A DNA stretch of 64,000 nucleotides from DASQZK01 sp963732905 (GCA_963732905.1 CAVTBM010000008.1:1054001-1118000), one strand, 5' to 3'; numbered from the stretch's first letter, positions 1 to 9,827 are shown. Numbers and translations are program-made. Notes: generated by a model from the letters alone, not told the origin.

Positions 1-535
1 GTCTTTCCTTATCGCCTTTTCCTATGACCCGGATAAAGCCTCTGTCGAGATACATATCGGTAAGACGCAAACCTATAAGCTCTGAAACCCGCAATCCGCA
101 TGAGTACAAAACTTCCACAATGGCCCTGTTACGATGGCCCTCCGGTTTGCTGAGATCAATGGCAGCAATCAGTTTGTCGATTTCGGATACACTTAACACA
201 TCAGGTAGTTTCCGTCCGATTTTCGGAGCTTCGATGAGAGCTGTCGGATCTTCCTTTATCCGATCCTCAAGAATGAGGAACCTGAAAAAGCCTTTAAGTC
301 CTGAGATCACCCTGGCTTGTGTGCGGGTACTCATTCCCAGTTCGTTGATCCATTGAATGAAGCCCCTCAGGTCATCAAGTCTGATTTCTTCAGGTCCCGG
401 ACTGAAATCTTTTAATTCGAGATACTTTCTGAATTTTTTTATATCGGCACTATAGGCATCAACAGAGTTTGCAGACAGGGACTTTTCGAGTCTGAGAAAA
501 TGTTGAAAATCGCGATAGCAGTCGTCCCAGTTCAT
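1..535 (-). CDS. xerD: Tyrosine recombinase XerD (3' part cut off by window edge)
   Basis: Site-specific tyrosine recombinase of the XerC/XerD type, which resolves chromosome dimers at dif. The 178 visible codons start at ATG 535 (MNWDDCYRDF) and run off the left edge. Residues 1-100 form the helical core-binding domain (SANSVDAYSADI, SGLKGFFRFL). The catalytic domain then begins and shows the first catalytic Arg in SCGLRVSEL (about R149) and the catalytic Lys region GKGDKER at the edge. The HxxR box and nucleophile Tyr lie outside the window. XerD is preferred over XerC or a phage integrase because of the compact housekeeping-type N-terminus, but the missing half limits certainty. Confidence 0.85.
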   Translation of the reverse strand, partial: MNWDDCYRDFQHFLRLEKSLSANSVDAYSADIKKFRKYLELKDFSPGPEEIRLDDLRGFIQWINELGMSTRTQARVISGLKGFFRFLILEDRIKEDPTALIEAPKIGRKLPDVLSVSEIDKLIAAIDLSKPEGHRNRAIVEVLYSCGLRVSELIGLRLTDMYLDRGFIRVIGKGDKER

Positions 536-1092
536 TATTTTTAACTTAACCTTTTCTATTACGTAAAAAAAAAAATGATGTTTTGAATATAATTGTGAAT
601 ATTCAAAGACTGCGTACAACTTATCCCGGCCGGCACAGGATGGGACGAATAATTTTCACTGCAAATCCCGAATTCATGATTTATCATTCCTGTTCACCAC
701 GGATTACACAGATTATCACAGATTATTTTAGATTTTTATAGATTAATATAGATCGGGTATCCGGTTTTTTCACAGCCGAGGTGCATCAAGTCATCAAGGT
801 TTTTGATATTGATATTTAACAATCAGAATTCCCGTTTACACTGTTTACACGGGCTCCCTAACCTCTAATCTCCAACTTCCTAATTTCCTAACTTCCTAAC
901 TTCCTAACTGAACCCGAAGCTATATTCAAAACTTACACAATTTAATTTATAAGGTATAGGACTTTACGATGAAAGCGTTAACCGAGGCAGGAAGGTATCA
1001 GGGCAATACCCGGAGGAAATACCGGACGGAAGTACGGAGGCTGGTATCAGCAGGTTTCTGCAGCAGAAAATCTATTGCAGAAACCGGTTTGA
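536..1092. repeat. Intergenic region with dispersed AT-rich repeat modules
   Basis: No convincing gene lies here. It holds two recognisable modules. At 693-752 there is a run based on GATTACACAGATTATCACAG. At 861-909 there is a degenerate tandem array of the octamer CTTCCTAA. Both modules recur, in other order and orientation, in the non-coding stretch near 48.2-48.6 kb, so they look like a dispersed intergenic repeat family. The rest is AT-rich. The function is unknown. Confidence 0.55.
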
Positions 1093-1677
1093 TCACCACG
1101 GAAACCGTTGTGCAGCTAAAAGAAAAGCGATTCCAAGGGCGATACCAGAAAAAACGAGGGTCCATTCCCGCCGTTTTGCTCCGAGAATATCCACGGCCAG
1201 AAGCGTAATCCCAATGATTATCAGAACAATGGTGATCTGTCCGAGTTCAATACCGACATTAAATGCAAACAGGGGCACCACCATGCTGTCTTCTTTGCCA
1301 AGCATTCCTCTAAGATAGTTGGAGAATCCCATCCCATGTATCAGACCGAAGAACATAGCCGCTGCATACTTAAAACGGTGTGAACTCTCACTGATCTTTT
1401 CCGATTTCTGAAAAATATTTACCAGAGCTGTCAGAAAAATGGTAACCGGAATAAGGAACTCAATAAAATTTGTAGGAATCCTGATAATGTTAAGTGTTGC
1501 CAGTGCGAGTGTTGTGGAATGGCCAATAGTAAAAGCTGTGATCAGGATCAGAAGTTTACGCCATTGCTTTAAAGGGTATACAATACTCAGTGCGACAATA
1601 AAAAGGATATGGTCATACCCTCTTAAATTGGCAATATGATCGATGCCCAACCTCAGATAAAGTGCAAAAATCGACAT
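1093..1677 (-). CDS. HupE/UreJ family membrane protein
   Basis: Predicted integral inner-membrane protein of 194 aa, HupE/UreJ_2 family. Family members are suspected nickel/cobalt permeases, but the Bacteroidota branch is not functionally defined. The sequence shows two family signatures: an N-terminal LRGYDHILFIVAL with its conserved Asp-His, and a central GLIHGMGFSNYL. About six hydrophobic segments cover the whole length. ATG 1677 is the natural start, since the family begins close to the first helix. It faces the plus-strand DUF6702 gene across 287 bp. A DUF6702 neighbour is common for this family, as far as I recall. Substrate is not determinable here. Confidence 0.8.
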   Translation of the reverse strand: MSIFALYLRLGIDHIANLRGYDHILFIVALSIVYPLKQWRKLLILITAFTIGHSTTLALATLNIIRIPTNFIEFLIPVTIFLTALVNIFQKSEKISESSHRFKYAAAMFFGLIHGMGFSNYLRGMLGKEDSMVVPLFAFNVGIELGQITIVLIIIGITLLAVDILGAKRREWTLVFSGIALGIAFLLAAQRFPW

Positions 1678-1964
1678 GATATTCTGGTTAAAGTCACAAA
1701 GAAAACAAAATTCCGGCTATAACTGTTAAATCTCGCAAAGCTTCATATTGCTATTAGTCAAAAACGCGGTACAGATCATAATTTCCTGGGAAGGACATCC
1801 GTTATTTTTATGCTTTGAACCAATTTATTCAACCGGCTATACTATCCGGCATTCTTTGATCCCTTTTCGAAATCCGGTAAAGAATTTCCTGAAGGTAATT
1901 TTTAACAAACCCATGTCAACAACCACGGCTTATTTTAGTTAATTTTACCATAAAAATTGAAAGC

Positions 1965-2459
1965 TTGAGAAAACTTTTGCTGATATTATTAATATCTTTC
2001 GTTTTTCTTCACTGGCTGGATGCTCACCCGGTTCATGTATCGGTATGCAATTTTGAAATAAGCAAGGACTCGATGACTGTTGCGGTGAAGCTTTTCAGCG
2101 ATGACCTCGCACTGGCCCTTGAGAACAGGTTCAGGAGGAAGATCGATGTTGAAAAGCTGAATGAAGAACCCGAAAAGAAAATCATCCTGGGGTATATCAC
2201 CGGAGAGCTGATCGTTATGATAAACGGGAAAGATTCTGCAAACCTTGAATTTTCGAGGAGTGAAGAGAATGAGGGCGCGGTATGGCTGTACTTTAACGTA
2301 AAAAATACCGGGCGGATCCAGCAGATGACCATACAGAACAGCCTGTTGCTGGATATGTTTCATGATCAGACCAACCTGGTCATAGTCAACGCCTTCGGTA
2401 AACAAAACGGATACAGGTTTAATATTAACAATACAGAGCAGGAGATTCAACTGAAATGA
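1965..2459 (+). CDS. DUF6702 family secreted protein
   Basis: Small exported protein of 164 aa with a cleavable signal peptide (LLLILLISFVFLHWLDAHP), followed at once by the HPVHVSVCNFEIS opening typical of DUF6702 proteins of Bacteroidota. No ATG fits, so TTG at 1965 is the likely start; the signal peptide begins right there. The stop overlaps the next start as ATGA (2456-2459), implying translational coupling with the large type-B cargo gene. The molecular role is unknown. The pairing with a HupE-like permease on the opposite strand may be functional but is unproven. Confidence 0.7.
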   Translation: MRKLLLILLISFVFLHWLDAHPVHVSVCNFEISKDSMTVAVKLFSDDLALALENRFRRKIDVEKLNEEPEKKIILGYITGELIVMINGKDSANLEFSRSEENEGAVWLYFNVKNTGRIQQMTIQNSLLLDMFHDQTNLVIVNAFGKQNGYRFNINNTEQEIQLK

Positions 2460-5110
2460 AAAAAATTTACAGGAACGTCACCACGGCTCTGACAACGACC
2501 CTGGTCCTGGCTTTTTTCCTTAATACAAGCGCATGGGCCACCCACAACAGGGCTGGAGAAATTACTCTCAGACAGATCAGTGATCTGACATACGAGATCA
2601 CGATAACAACCTATACCTACACCCTGAGTGCCGCCGACAGGAAACAACTCCAAGTAGAATGGGGTGACAATTCAACCTCCATTGCTCCAAGAAGAACAGT
2701 AGAAGACCTCCCCGACTTTTACCGTCATAACGTGTACATCGCCCAGCATACTTTTCCAGGCCCCGGAACATATCAGATCGTTGTACAAGACCCAAACCGC
2801 AATTTTGGAGTAAAGAATATCCCGAATTCGGTAAATGTTATCTTTTCCGTCAAGACGATACTTACCATTAATCCCGGAATAGGTGAAGACAGTACGCCGA
2901 TCCTTCTGAATCCCCCTATCGACAAGGCCGCTCTCGGGCAAATCTTTATACATAATCCGGCAGCCTTTGATTTCGACGGCGACAGTTTATCCTATTCATT
3001 GACGCCGTGTACCGAAGAAGACGGGAAGCCCATTGAAAACTATACTGTGCCCAAAGCCAGCGATACATTATATGTTAACCCTGTCACTGGTGATCTGGTA
3101 TGGGATACTCCGGTTGATTCGGGCATATACAATATCGCCATGAATATCTCCGAATGGCGCAACGGGGTTAAAATCGGGAACGTAGCCCGCGATATGCAGA
3201 TCGAAGTTTACCGCACCAATAATCATCCGCCGGTGAATGATTCCCTTCCCGATTTTTGTATTATGGCAGGCACCCGCTTTGAGCAGCTTGTCCGCTCAAC
3301 GGATCCCGACGGTGACAATCTCACACATTTCATTACCGGTGGTCCCTATGCTTACCGCGATTCATCCATCTATGATACAATCGTTTCAAAGTCACCCGGT
3401 CAAATTACGTCACGCATCATCTGGCAGACTTCATGTCTCGACCCTAGAAGACAACCCTACCTGATCACCATAAAAACAGAAGATCATAACCCGGAACTCA
3501 GCCTGATCGATATTGATAATCTTAAAATCACGGTACTGGCACCTCCTCCTCAATTATTCGACCTTCTTCCATCCAACAACTCCGTGAATATTTTGTGGAA
3601 TAAATACGAGTGTGCCAATATCAAAGGTTATAAAATCTATCGCAAAGAGGGCTCTTCAAATTATACCCATGATGATTGTACTCCGGGATTACCCTCTTCA
3701 TCCGGTTTTGAACTGGTCGGTAAAACCGCCACCCTGGATGATACGGTTTTTAATGATAACAATAACGGGAATGGGCTTTCACAGGGAACTGAGTATTGTT
3801 ACCGGGTCACTGCAATCCTTTCCGATGGTTCGGAGAGTTTTCCGTCCGATGAAATGTGTACTTCCCTTGTACCCGGATCGCCTTCACTACTCAATGCATC
3901 CGTGGAAGATCCCGGAGAAAACGGCGCGATATTTATTTCATGGGCGAAGCCCCTGGGCCTTGATACTATTCCGGGAGCAACGGGGCCTTATCAATATATC
4001 ATCTACCGTTCCGACGATCTGTGGGGGAAGAACCTGAAACAAATATATTCTTTTAACACGTCGGATCTGAACGATACGACATACACCGACCAGCCGGTGA
4101 ACACCCTTGTTTTTCCTTACTCCTACAAGGTGGAACTGTATAATAATGCCCCCGGAAACCATTTCCTGATCGGAAAACCTGAAATAGCTTCAACCATGTA
4201 TCCCGAAGTGAATATCGGGGATAATAAAATATTCCTGAACTTTAAAAAGAATGTACCATGGGTGAATTCCAGTTATATAATTTACAGACTGAACAATAAC
4301 ACCGGCATTTACGATTCCATTGCGGTTACCGGCGACGATCATTATACCGATACAAACCTGACGAACGGCACACAGTATTGCTACTACGCCGTTTCAAAGG
4401 GATTCCGGGACAATAACGGCATTCATTACCAAAACAGCAATATCTCTCACCGGGCGTGCGGTATCCCTGGCGATACAATTCCTCCCTGCCCTCCCGATCT
4501 GACAGTACATTCAGCCTGCGACAGCCTCTTCAATCAACTGAGCTGGGGATACAATGATTCGATACCCGAGTGTGCCGTCGATATTGTAAAGTACAAAATT
4601 TACTATACTCCACAGGTTAATATGAATTATACCGTCATCGACAGTCTGAAAGGTATAGACCAGACTTCCTATAACCATTTTCCGGTCGACGGACTTGCAG
4701 GCTGTTATTATGTTACGGCCATAGATTCTTTCGGCAATGAAAGTCAGCCTTCGGTCAAGGTTTGTGTTGACGAATGTATTAAATATGAAATCCCCAATGT
4801 CTTCAGTCCGAATGGAGATGGAGTGAATGATATCCTTAAGCCTTATGCCTACCGGGATGTTCACAAGATCGATATGAAAATCTTTAATCGGTGGGGCCAG
4901 CTCATTTACAAGACACAGGATCCTGACATTAACTGGGACGGAAAAATCCAGGGAACCAACAAACTTGCAGCACCCGGTGTCTATTACTATATATGTGATG
5001 TTTATGAAAAAAGAATCACCGGCATAGAGGTCAGAAATATGGTCGGTTTTATCCATCTCTATCATGAAAAAGGTGCAAAAAATGATAACTCCCAACAAAA
5101 TAATTTTTAA
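2456..5110 (+). CDS. T9SS type B sorting domain-containing surface protein
   Basis: Large secreted or surface-anchored protein (884 aa) of the gliding-motility-associated C-terminal domain kind. A signal peptide (about residues 1-28) ends before ATHNRAGEI, a frequent N-terminus in this family. The body has PKD/cadherin-like beta modules (DFDGDSLSYSL near 170; STDPDGDNLTHF near 280) and then several fibronectin type III-like repeats (about 360-770; recurring YKIYR, GTEYCYRV). The last ~85 residues are a CHU_C/TIGR04131-type domain: IPNVFSPNGDGVNDIL, IFNRWGQLIYK, PGVYYYICDVY. That domain directs export by T9SS. It is coupled to DUF6702 upstream and overlaps the TPR gene downstream. The ligand or adhesion target is unknown. 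Confidence 0.85.
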   Translation: MKKIYRNVTTALTTTLVLAFFLNTSAWATHNRAGEITLRQISDLTYEITITTYTYTLSAADRKQLQVEWGDNSTSIAPRRTVEDLPDFYRHNVYIAQHTFPGPGTYQIVVQDPNRNFGVKNIPNSVNVIFSVKTILTINPGIGEDSTPILLNPPIDKAALGQIFIHNPAAFDFDGDSLSYSLTPCTEEDGKPIENYTVPKASDTLYVNPVTGDLVWDTPVDSGIYNIAMNISEWRNGVKIGNVARDMQIEVYRTNNHPPVNDSLPDFCIMAGTRFEQLVRSTDPDGDNLTHFITGGPYAYRDSSIYDTIVSKSPGQITSRIIWQTSCLDPRRQPYLITIKTEDHNPELSLIDIDNLKITVLAPPPQLFDLLPSNNSVNILWNKYECANIKGYKIYRKEGSSNYTHDDCTPGLPSSSGFELVGKTATLDDTVFNDNNNGNGLSQGTEYCYRVTAILSDGSESFPSDEMCTSLVPGSPSLLNASVEDPGENGAIFISWAKPLGLDTIPGATGPYQYIIYRSDDLWGKNLKQIYSFNTSDLNDTTYTDQPVNTLVFPYSYKVELYNNAPGNHFLIGKPEIASTMYPEVNIGDNKIFLNFKKNVPWVNSSYIIYRLNNNTGIYDSIAVTGDDHYTDTNLTNGTQYCYYAVSKGFRDNNGIHYQNSNISHRACGIPGDTIPPCPPDLTVHSACDSLFNQLSWGYNDSIPECAVDIVKYKIYYTPQVNMNYTVIDSLKGIDQTSYNHFPVDGLAGCYYVTAIDSFGNESQPSVKVCVDECIKYEIPNVFSPNGDGVNDILKPYAYRDVHKIDMKIFNRWGQLIYKTQDPDINWDGKIQGTNKLAAPGVYYYICDVYEKRITGIEVRNMVGFIHLYHEKGAKNDNSQQNNF

Positions 5111-6305
5111 GGCTGTTGTCGTATTCCTGCTTTTTCCGATTGCGCTTCCGGCACAGAAATTACCGGACGATAATTATATCCGGGGATTTGCTTTTTATCA
5201 GCAGGAAAAATATGATTCGGCCATTGCTTCATTTGACCAGAGCCTGAAAGATAATGCAGGGAACTCCGATGCCCTGTTTTACCGCGGATTATCCTATCTG
5301 AAGGCTGGTAATGGGGACAAAGCCATTCAGGATTTCGCTGAGGTTGACAAATCAGAGCCGGGCAAAGGAGCCATCTGGATCGCCCGCATCTATGCCCGGA
5401 GAAACGATATAGACGGAACTCTGAAATACCTTGACCTTCACCTTAAATCCAATTACCGTCTTCCGGAAAGTGCTATTCTTCTTGACAAGGACCTTTCTGT
5501 GTTCGAGAATAACAGGAAATGGAACGATTTCTGGAAGAATGCCACCTACTATACCGGATTCGATAAAGCCCTGGCCCAGGCTGATTACCTGATCAAATCA
5601 AAAAACTATGTTGAAGCGGCTGATATTTTAAGCGAAGGACTGAAGGGCAACTACAGGAAAGCACCTCTCTATGCCAAACGTGCTGAAGTATATATAAAGA
5701 CGGGGAATGACAGGCAGGCTCTTGAAGACCTGGATGCGGCTCTCAGTACCGACCGGAGAAATGCAGACCTTTATGTTCAGCGTGCTGACGTCAGTTACCA
5801 ACTGGGGAAATATAAAGATGCACAGGCCGACTATGAGACTGCGATCAAATATAACCCGGATAATTTCAGCCTTTACCCGAAACGTGCGCTTGCATACAGT
5901 AAAAACGGACTGTACGACCAGGCAGTGAACGATATGGAGTTCTATCTTAAATATTTCAGGAACGATCATCGGACCTGGTATAATTACGGTATGCTCAACC
6001 GTGAAAACCAGAAGTTTTTCAAAGCCCTGGAATGTTTCAACAAGGCGCTTTCTCTAAGCCATTCTGAACCTGATTATTTTGTGGCACGTGGGGAGACTTA
6101 TATGGACACCCGCACATTTAAATACGCAAAAAACGATTTTTCTATGGCTCTCGATCTTGATCCGTACAATGCCAAAGCCTATTTTGACCTGGGAATGGCT
6201 GCCAGTCAGCTTGGGAATAACGACCTGGCCTGTTTCGGTTTTAAAAAGGCTTATGAATTTGGGATATTAGAGGCTGGAGACTACATCAGAAAATATTGCA
6301 AATAA
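5082..6305 (+). CDS. Secreted tetratricopeptide repeat protein
   Basis: 407-aa TPR protein with a signal peptide (MITPNKIIFKAVVVFLLFPIALPAQ), so probably periplasmic. An in-frame ATG at 5064 would add six residues, but 5082 places the signal peptide at the start. Either way the gene overlaps the end of the type-B cargo gene. At least seven TPR units are readable (for example GFAFYQQEKYDSAIASFDQS, YQLGKYKDAQADYETAIKYN, DPYNAKAYFDLGMAASQLGN). TPRs bind protein partners. Position in the operon suggests a scaffold or maturation role for the cargo protein, which is inference only. Confidence 0.75.
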   Translation: MITPNKIIFKAVVVFLLFPIALPAQKLPDDNYIRGFAFYQQEKYDSAIASFDQSLKDNAGNSDALFYRGLSYLKAGNGDKAIQDFAEVDKSEPGKGAIWIARIYARRNDIDGTLKYLDLHLKSNYRLPESAILLDKDLSVFENNRKWNDFWKNATYYTGFDKALAQADYLIKSKNYVEAADILSEGLKGNYRKAPLYAKRAEVYIKTGNDRQALEDLDAALSTDRRNADLYVQRADVSYQLGKYKDAQADYETAIKYNPDNFSLYPKRALAYSKNGLYDQAVNDMEFYLKYFRNDHRTWYNYGMLNRENQKFFKALECFNKALSLSHSEPDYFVARGETYMDTRTFKYAKNDFSMALDLDPYNAKAYFDLGMAASQLGNNDLACFGFKKAYEFGILEAGDYIRKYCK

Positions 6306-6311
6306 TAGAGG

Positions 6312-6869
6312 ATGACGACAGAAAGAGAGAGTGAAATTCTGAAAAAGAACCAGGAGATTAAGGATAGACTCCACTCGGGCCGCCAGGAAGTAATCCTGGA
6401 GACCATTAAAAAATTGCGTCATTCGGGCAACAGGGATATTATTCCTGAAATAATCGATCTGATTTCTTCAGATTTCAGCGATGAAGTCACCGATGCCTGT
6501 GCAGGGCTGTTAAATGACCTGAAGGACAAAAAGTCAGCCGGAATGATTCCTGAAGCCATCCTGCAGAACCGGCACCGGAAGAACCTGGACCAGATCGTTG
6601 CATCATGCTGGCAGAACGGACTTGACTATTCGCCCTATATCGATCTGTTCATCGACCTGGTCCTTGAAGAAGATTTTATGACTGCGCTGGAATCTTTTAG
6701 CGTGATAGAACAAAACATTCATGCATTAAGCGTCGAGGAAAGAGAGATAAAAGCAGCGTATCTCCAGGGCCGGATCAGGGAAACAGATAATGAAAAGTCA
6801 CTCCTGGTCCGGGATCTCATCCTCATAATAAAGACTTTCCAGGGACCTTTCCGCACTGATCTTACATAA
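6312..6869 (+). CDS. HEAT-like helical repeat protein, function unknown
   Basis: 185-aa soluble, all-helical, charged protein without signal peptide. Residues 15-100 look like HEAT/armadillo-type helical pairs (VILETIKKLRHSGNRDIIPE, followed by IIDLISSDFSDEVTDACAGL). An acidic helical second half follows. It starts 6 bp after the TPR gene and is the last gene of the plus-strand operon, facing the minus-strand dihydroorotate-dehydrogenase-like gene. Proteins like this occur widely in Bacteroidota as conserved hypotheticals. I cannot assign a function. Confidence 0.6.
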   Translation: MTTERESEILKKNQEIKDRLHSGRQEVILETIKKLRHSGNRDIIPEIIDLISSDFSDEVTDACAGLLNDLKDKKSAGMIPEAILQNRHRKNLDQIVASCWQNGLDYSPYIDLFIDLVLEEDFMTALESFSVIEQNIHALSVEEREIKAAYLQGRIRETDNEKSLLVRDLILIIKTFQGPFRTDLT

Positions 6870-6899
6870 GATGCATTATCATTTGAAATGACAGTTAGT

Positions 6900-7877
6900 T
6901 CAGGTCAGTTTCGAAAAATATTTCATAAACTGGGCTCTTTCGTAAATGGCCGGATCATCGATCATGGCATAACTCATTGAACCCCTGAATTCATCGATGG
7001 TTTTGAAATTCCTGGAAATCATCCAGGATTCGAACCGGTCGATCATCTCCGTCAGATATTCAAGCCCGTTTTTATACAGCACTGAACATACCTGAACAGC
7101 GCTGGCACCTGCCAGAATCATTTTCACGGCGGCCTCACCCGAGTGGATACCGGTTGAACCGGCAATATCGATGCTTCGAACCTGACTTGAAACGATACCT
7201 ACCCATCTCAGGCTGCTGCGTATATCAGCCGGTGAACTTAACACTTCTGCACTTCCCATGGTGAGTTCTTCAATATCGATATCAGGGGCATAAAACCTGT
7301 TAAAAAGAACGATACCACTCGCTTCGCGATAATATAACTGGCTGACGAGGTAGTTCAGATTAGTGAAATTAGGACCAAGCTTTAAAATTACGGGGATGCT
7401 GACCCTCTTCCGGATGCCGTCGAGCAAATCAAAGTAAATCCGTTCATAATAAGTCGCTTCCTTATCCCTGTCAACCGGCAGGAAGTAGACATTCATCTCC
7501 AGGGCATCTGCTCCGGCTTCTTCAATTTTTACGGCAAAATCCATCCATTCCCGTGCTGATACGCAATTTATACTTGCAATCACCGGAATATGAACAGCTT
7601 TCTTCGTATCTCTGACCAACTGGAGATATTCTGAAAGAGTATTTTCAAGTGTATACCTTCTCACATAATCCAGTGCCTCGGGATAATCGGTCTTTTGAAG
7701 CAGATCGCCTGTCTCGAACATGATCTGCTCTTCAAACAACGATTTAAGTACTATTGCCCCTGCGCCAAGCGAATCCAGTTTCCTGATCCGCTCAACCGAG
7801 TTAGTAATTCCAGAACTGCTGATGATAAAAGGATTTCTTAATTTTAATCCTGCAAAAGTGGTATTCAGGTTTGCCAT
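6900..7877 (-). CDS. Dihydroorotate dehydrogenase-like FMN protein
   Basis: 325-aa TIM-barrel flavoprotein related to class 1 dihydroorotate dehydrogenases. The N-terminus MANLNTTFAGLKLRNPFIIS matches the family and contains the FMN-binding SSSGIT turn. PVIASINCVSAREWMDF, ILKLGPNFTNL and a C-terminal phosphate-binding segment (GEAAVKMILAGASAVQVCSV) are also present. In Bacteroidota such proteins are separate from the true PyrD and often annotated DHOD-like, so orotate formation should not be assumed. It lies 27 bp downstream of yggS on the same strand, a likely bicistron. Confidence 0.75.
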   Translation of the reverse strand: MANLNTTFAGLKLRNPFIISSSGITNSVERIRKLDSLGAGAIVLKSLFEEQIMFETGDLLQKTDYPEALDYVRRYTLENTLSEYLQLVRDTKKAVHIPVIASINCVSAREWMDFAVKIEEAGADALEMNVYFLPVDRDKEATYYERIYFDLLDGIRKRVSIPVILKLGPNFTNLNYLVSQLYYREASGIVLFNRFYAPDIDIEELTMGSAEVLSSPADIRSSLRWVGIVSSQVRSIDIAGSTGIHSGEAAVKMILAGASAVQVCSVLYKNGLEYLTEMIDRFESWMISRNFKTIDEFRGSMSYAMIDDPAIYERAQFMKYFSKLT

Positions 7878-7904
7878 ATTACGCGTGTTTAGTAAACATC
7901 AGAA

Positions 7905-8576
7905 TCAATAATTTCTCTCACCGAAAATCAGACTGCCGATGCGCAGCATATTGGAACCTTCTTCGACTGCGACCTTGTAATCGTTGGACATACCCATAGA
8001 AAGCCATTTAAAATAAGGTTTATCCTTAAACCAGGTTTTCTTAGTGGTATCGAAGAGGTTTTTCAGAAATCTGAATTCCTTTCTTACCTGATCGTCATCC
8101 CGGGTAAAAGTAGCCATTCCCATCAGTCCGCAAATCCGGATATTTTCAAGCTCTCTTTCCCTGCCCGTTGAAAGGAGGTCTGTCAATTCATTTTCTGAGA
8201 AACCAAATTTAGTTTCCTCTTCTGCGATATAAATCTGCAAAAGACAGTCGATGACCCTATTCGATTTATATGCTTCCTTATCAATAACCTTCAACAGTTT
8301 GTAGCTGTCAACAGAATGGATCAGGTGTACGAAGCCGGAAATGTATTTGACCTTATTGGACTGAAGATGGCCTATCATATGCCATTCGATATCTTCGGGC
8401 AATTCGCCGGCTTTATGGACCATTTCCTGGACTTTGTTCTCACCGAACACACGGTGACCAGAATTATATAGTGCCTTTATATCCTCAACCGGTTTGGTCT
8501 TGGAAACGGCAACCAGCTTAATGTTTTCTGGCAATTGGGTTTTCAGGAGGTTTAGATTTCTGACCAGTTCAATCAC
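7905..8576 (-). CDS. yggS: YggS family PLP-binding protein
   Basis: 223-aa cytosolic pyridoxal phosphate homeostasis protein (PLPBP/YggS, alanine-racemase N-terminal fold). The PLP lysine sits in KLVAVSKTKP (about K26). HRVFGENKVQEM, WHMIGHLQSNKVKYI and LSMGMSNDYKVAVEEGSNMLRIGSLIFG are the expected signature blocks, and the length is normal for the family. It is first in a minus-strand pair with the dihydroorotate-dehydrogenase-like gene. A TAnnTTTG-type element lies 14 bp upstream of the start codon. Confidence 0.9.
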   Translation of the reverse strand: MIELVRNLNLLKTQLPENIKLVAVSKTKPVEDIKALYNSGHRVFGENKVQEMVHKAGELPEDIEWHMIGHLQSNKVKYISGFVHLIHSVDSYKLLKVIDKEAYKSNRVIDCLLQIYIAEEETKFGFSENELTDLLSTGRERELENIRICGLMGMATFTRDDDQVRKEFRFLKNLFDTTKKTWFKDKPYFKWLSMGMSNDYKVAVEEGSNMLRIGSLIFGERNY

Positions 8577-8589
8577 GTCCTTTTTATTT

Positions 8590-8597
8590 CAAAATTA
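8590..8597 (-). promoter_or_regulatory. Bacteroidota -7 promoter element for yggS
   Basis: On the minus strand the sequence is TAATTTTG, a match to the TAnnTTTG -7 consensus of the Bacteroidota primary sigma factor. It lies 14 bp before the yggS start codon, implying a very short leader. No good -33 TTTG is visible at the usual spacing. Confidence 0.35.
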
Positions 8598-8856
8598 TAA
8601 AATTATCTGTGAAATACCTTGGAAGAAAGTGACGGATCGTGGCATTCCTTTTTATTAAAAAGATCCCTGCTGTCCCGGAATAAGCGTATCAATCTAAGGA
8701 TGACGATTTAACCTCTCTGATACTCTTCCTGTAGAAATACATTTTTTTAGGTTGAAAGTATTTTCATACCGGATCATTGTTTACAATTTTCAAGGCGAAG
8801 ACCCGAAAAGAAAAATAAAATCCCTATCATTGCAGGCATTTTAAATGTTACACAGC

Positions 8857-9792
8857 ATGAAAATTACCGTAGTAGGTGCAGGCAATGTCGGAGCGACGGC
8901 CGCTAATATCCTGGCAGAAAAAGAAATAGGGAACACCATTGTTTTGCTCGATGTTATAAAGGGACTGGCTGAAGGAAAGTCACTTGACATTATGCAGATG
9001 GCTCCGCTGGCCTTGTTTGATACCAGGACAGTCGGTGTCACTGACGATTATGAAGCTACTGCCGGATCTTCCATAGTGATCATAACCTCAGGTCTTGCCA
9101 GGAAGCCGGGCATGAAACGTGAGGATCTGATTTCAACCAATGCCCGGATCGTTAAGAATGTCACTGAAAATATCATCAGATATTCTCCCGACGCGATACT
9201 GATCATCGTCTCAAATCCACTTGATTCCATGTCATATGTGGCATACAAAACTGCCGGCATCCCACCCGAAAGGGTGATAGGCATGGCAGGCCTGCTTGAT
9301 ACTGCCCGTTACAGGGCTTTCCTGGCCGAAGCCCTTGATTCATCCGCAAAAGACATTCAGGCTGTAACGCTGGGCGGTCATGGTGATAATATGGTTCCCC
9401 TGATGAAATATACCACGTTGAGTGGTGTACCCATAACCCAGCTTCTGCCAAGAGATAAGATTGAGGAGATCATCAACCGTACCCGCAAAGGCGGTGGTGA
9501 ACTGGTGAACCTCATGGGAAAATCAGCCTGGTATGCCCCGGGGTATGCCACGGCAAGAATGGCGGAAGCCATTAGCAAAAATCAGAAGAGGTATTTTCCC
9601 TGCAGCGCTTATCTGGATGGGAAATATGGCTTGTATGATATGTATTTCGGTGTACCTGTCAAGTTAGGCAGGCATGGTGTCGAGGACATCCTGGAAATAG
9701 AGCTTGATGAAGAGGAGAAGAGACTTGTTGAAATTTCAGCTAAAAGTGTCAGGGAAAATATTGATTTTTTAAAGACGCTGGATTTGTGGTAG
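8857..9792 (+). CDS. mdh: Malate dehydrogenase
   Basis: NAD-dependent malate dehydrogenase (about 311 aa) of the lactate-dehydrogenase-like type, converting malate to oxaloacetate in the TCA cycle. It has the Rossmann loop GAGNVG (residues 7-12), Asp32 for NAD specificity, the substrate loop ARKPGMKRED with Arg82 and Arg88 (Arg at this loop indicates malate rather than lactate), DTARYR with Arg151, and catalytic His175 in GGHGDNMVPL. I chose ATG 8857 because the family starts at MKITVVGAGN; ATG 8845 would add four residues. It is monocistronic and followed by a large inverted repeat. Confidence 0.92.
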   Translation: MKITVVGAGNVGATAANILAEKEIGNTIVLLDVIKGLAEGKSLDIMQMAPLALFDTRTVGVTDDYEATAGSSIVIITSGLARKPGMKREDLISTNARIVKNVTENIIRYSPDAILIIVSNPLDSMSYVAYKTAGIPPERVIGMAGLLDTARYRAFLAEALDSSAKDIQAVTLGGHGDNMVPLMKYTTLSGVPITQLLPRDKIEEIINRTRKGGGELVNLMGKSAWYAPGYATARMAEAISKNQKRYFPCSAYLDGKYGLYDMYFGVPVKLGRHGVEDILEIELDEEEKRLVEISAKSVRENIDFLKTLDLW

Positions 9793-9827
9793 GAGGACCT
9801 TATACTGACATACATCTGACAGAAATA

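Noticed and set aside
969..1208. 79-codon plus-strand frame as a possible small gene
   Set aside because: It is basic and unlike any family I know, overlaps the 3' end of the HupE-like gene on the other strand for 116 bases, and has no clear promoter.
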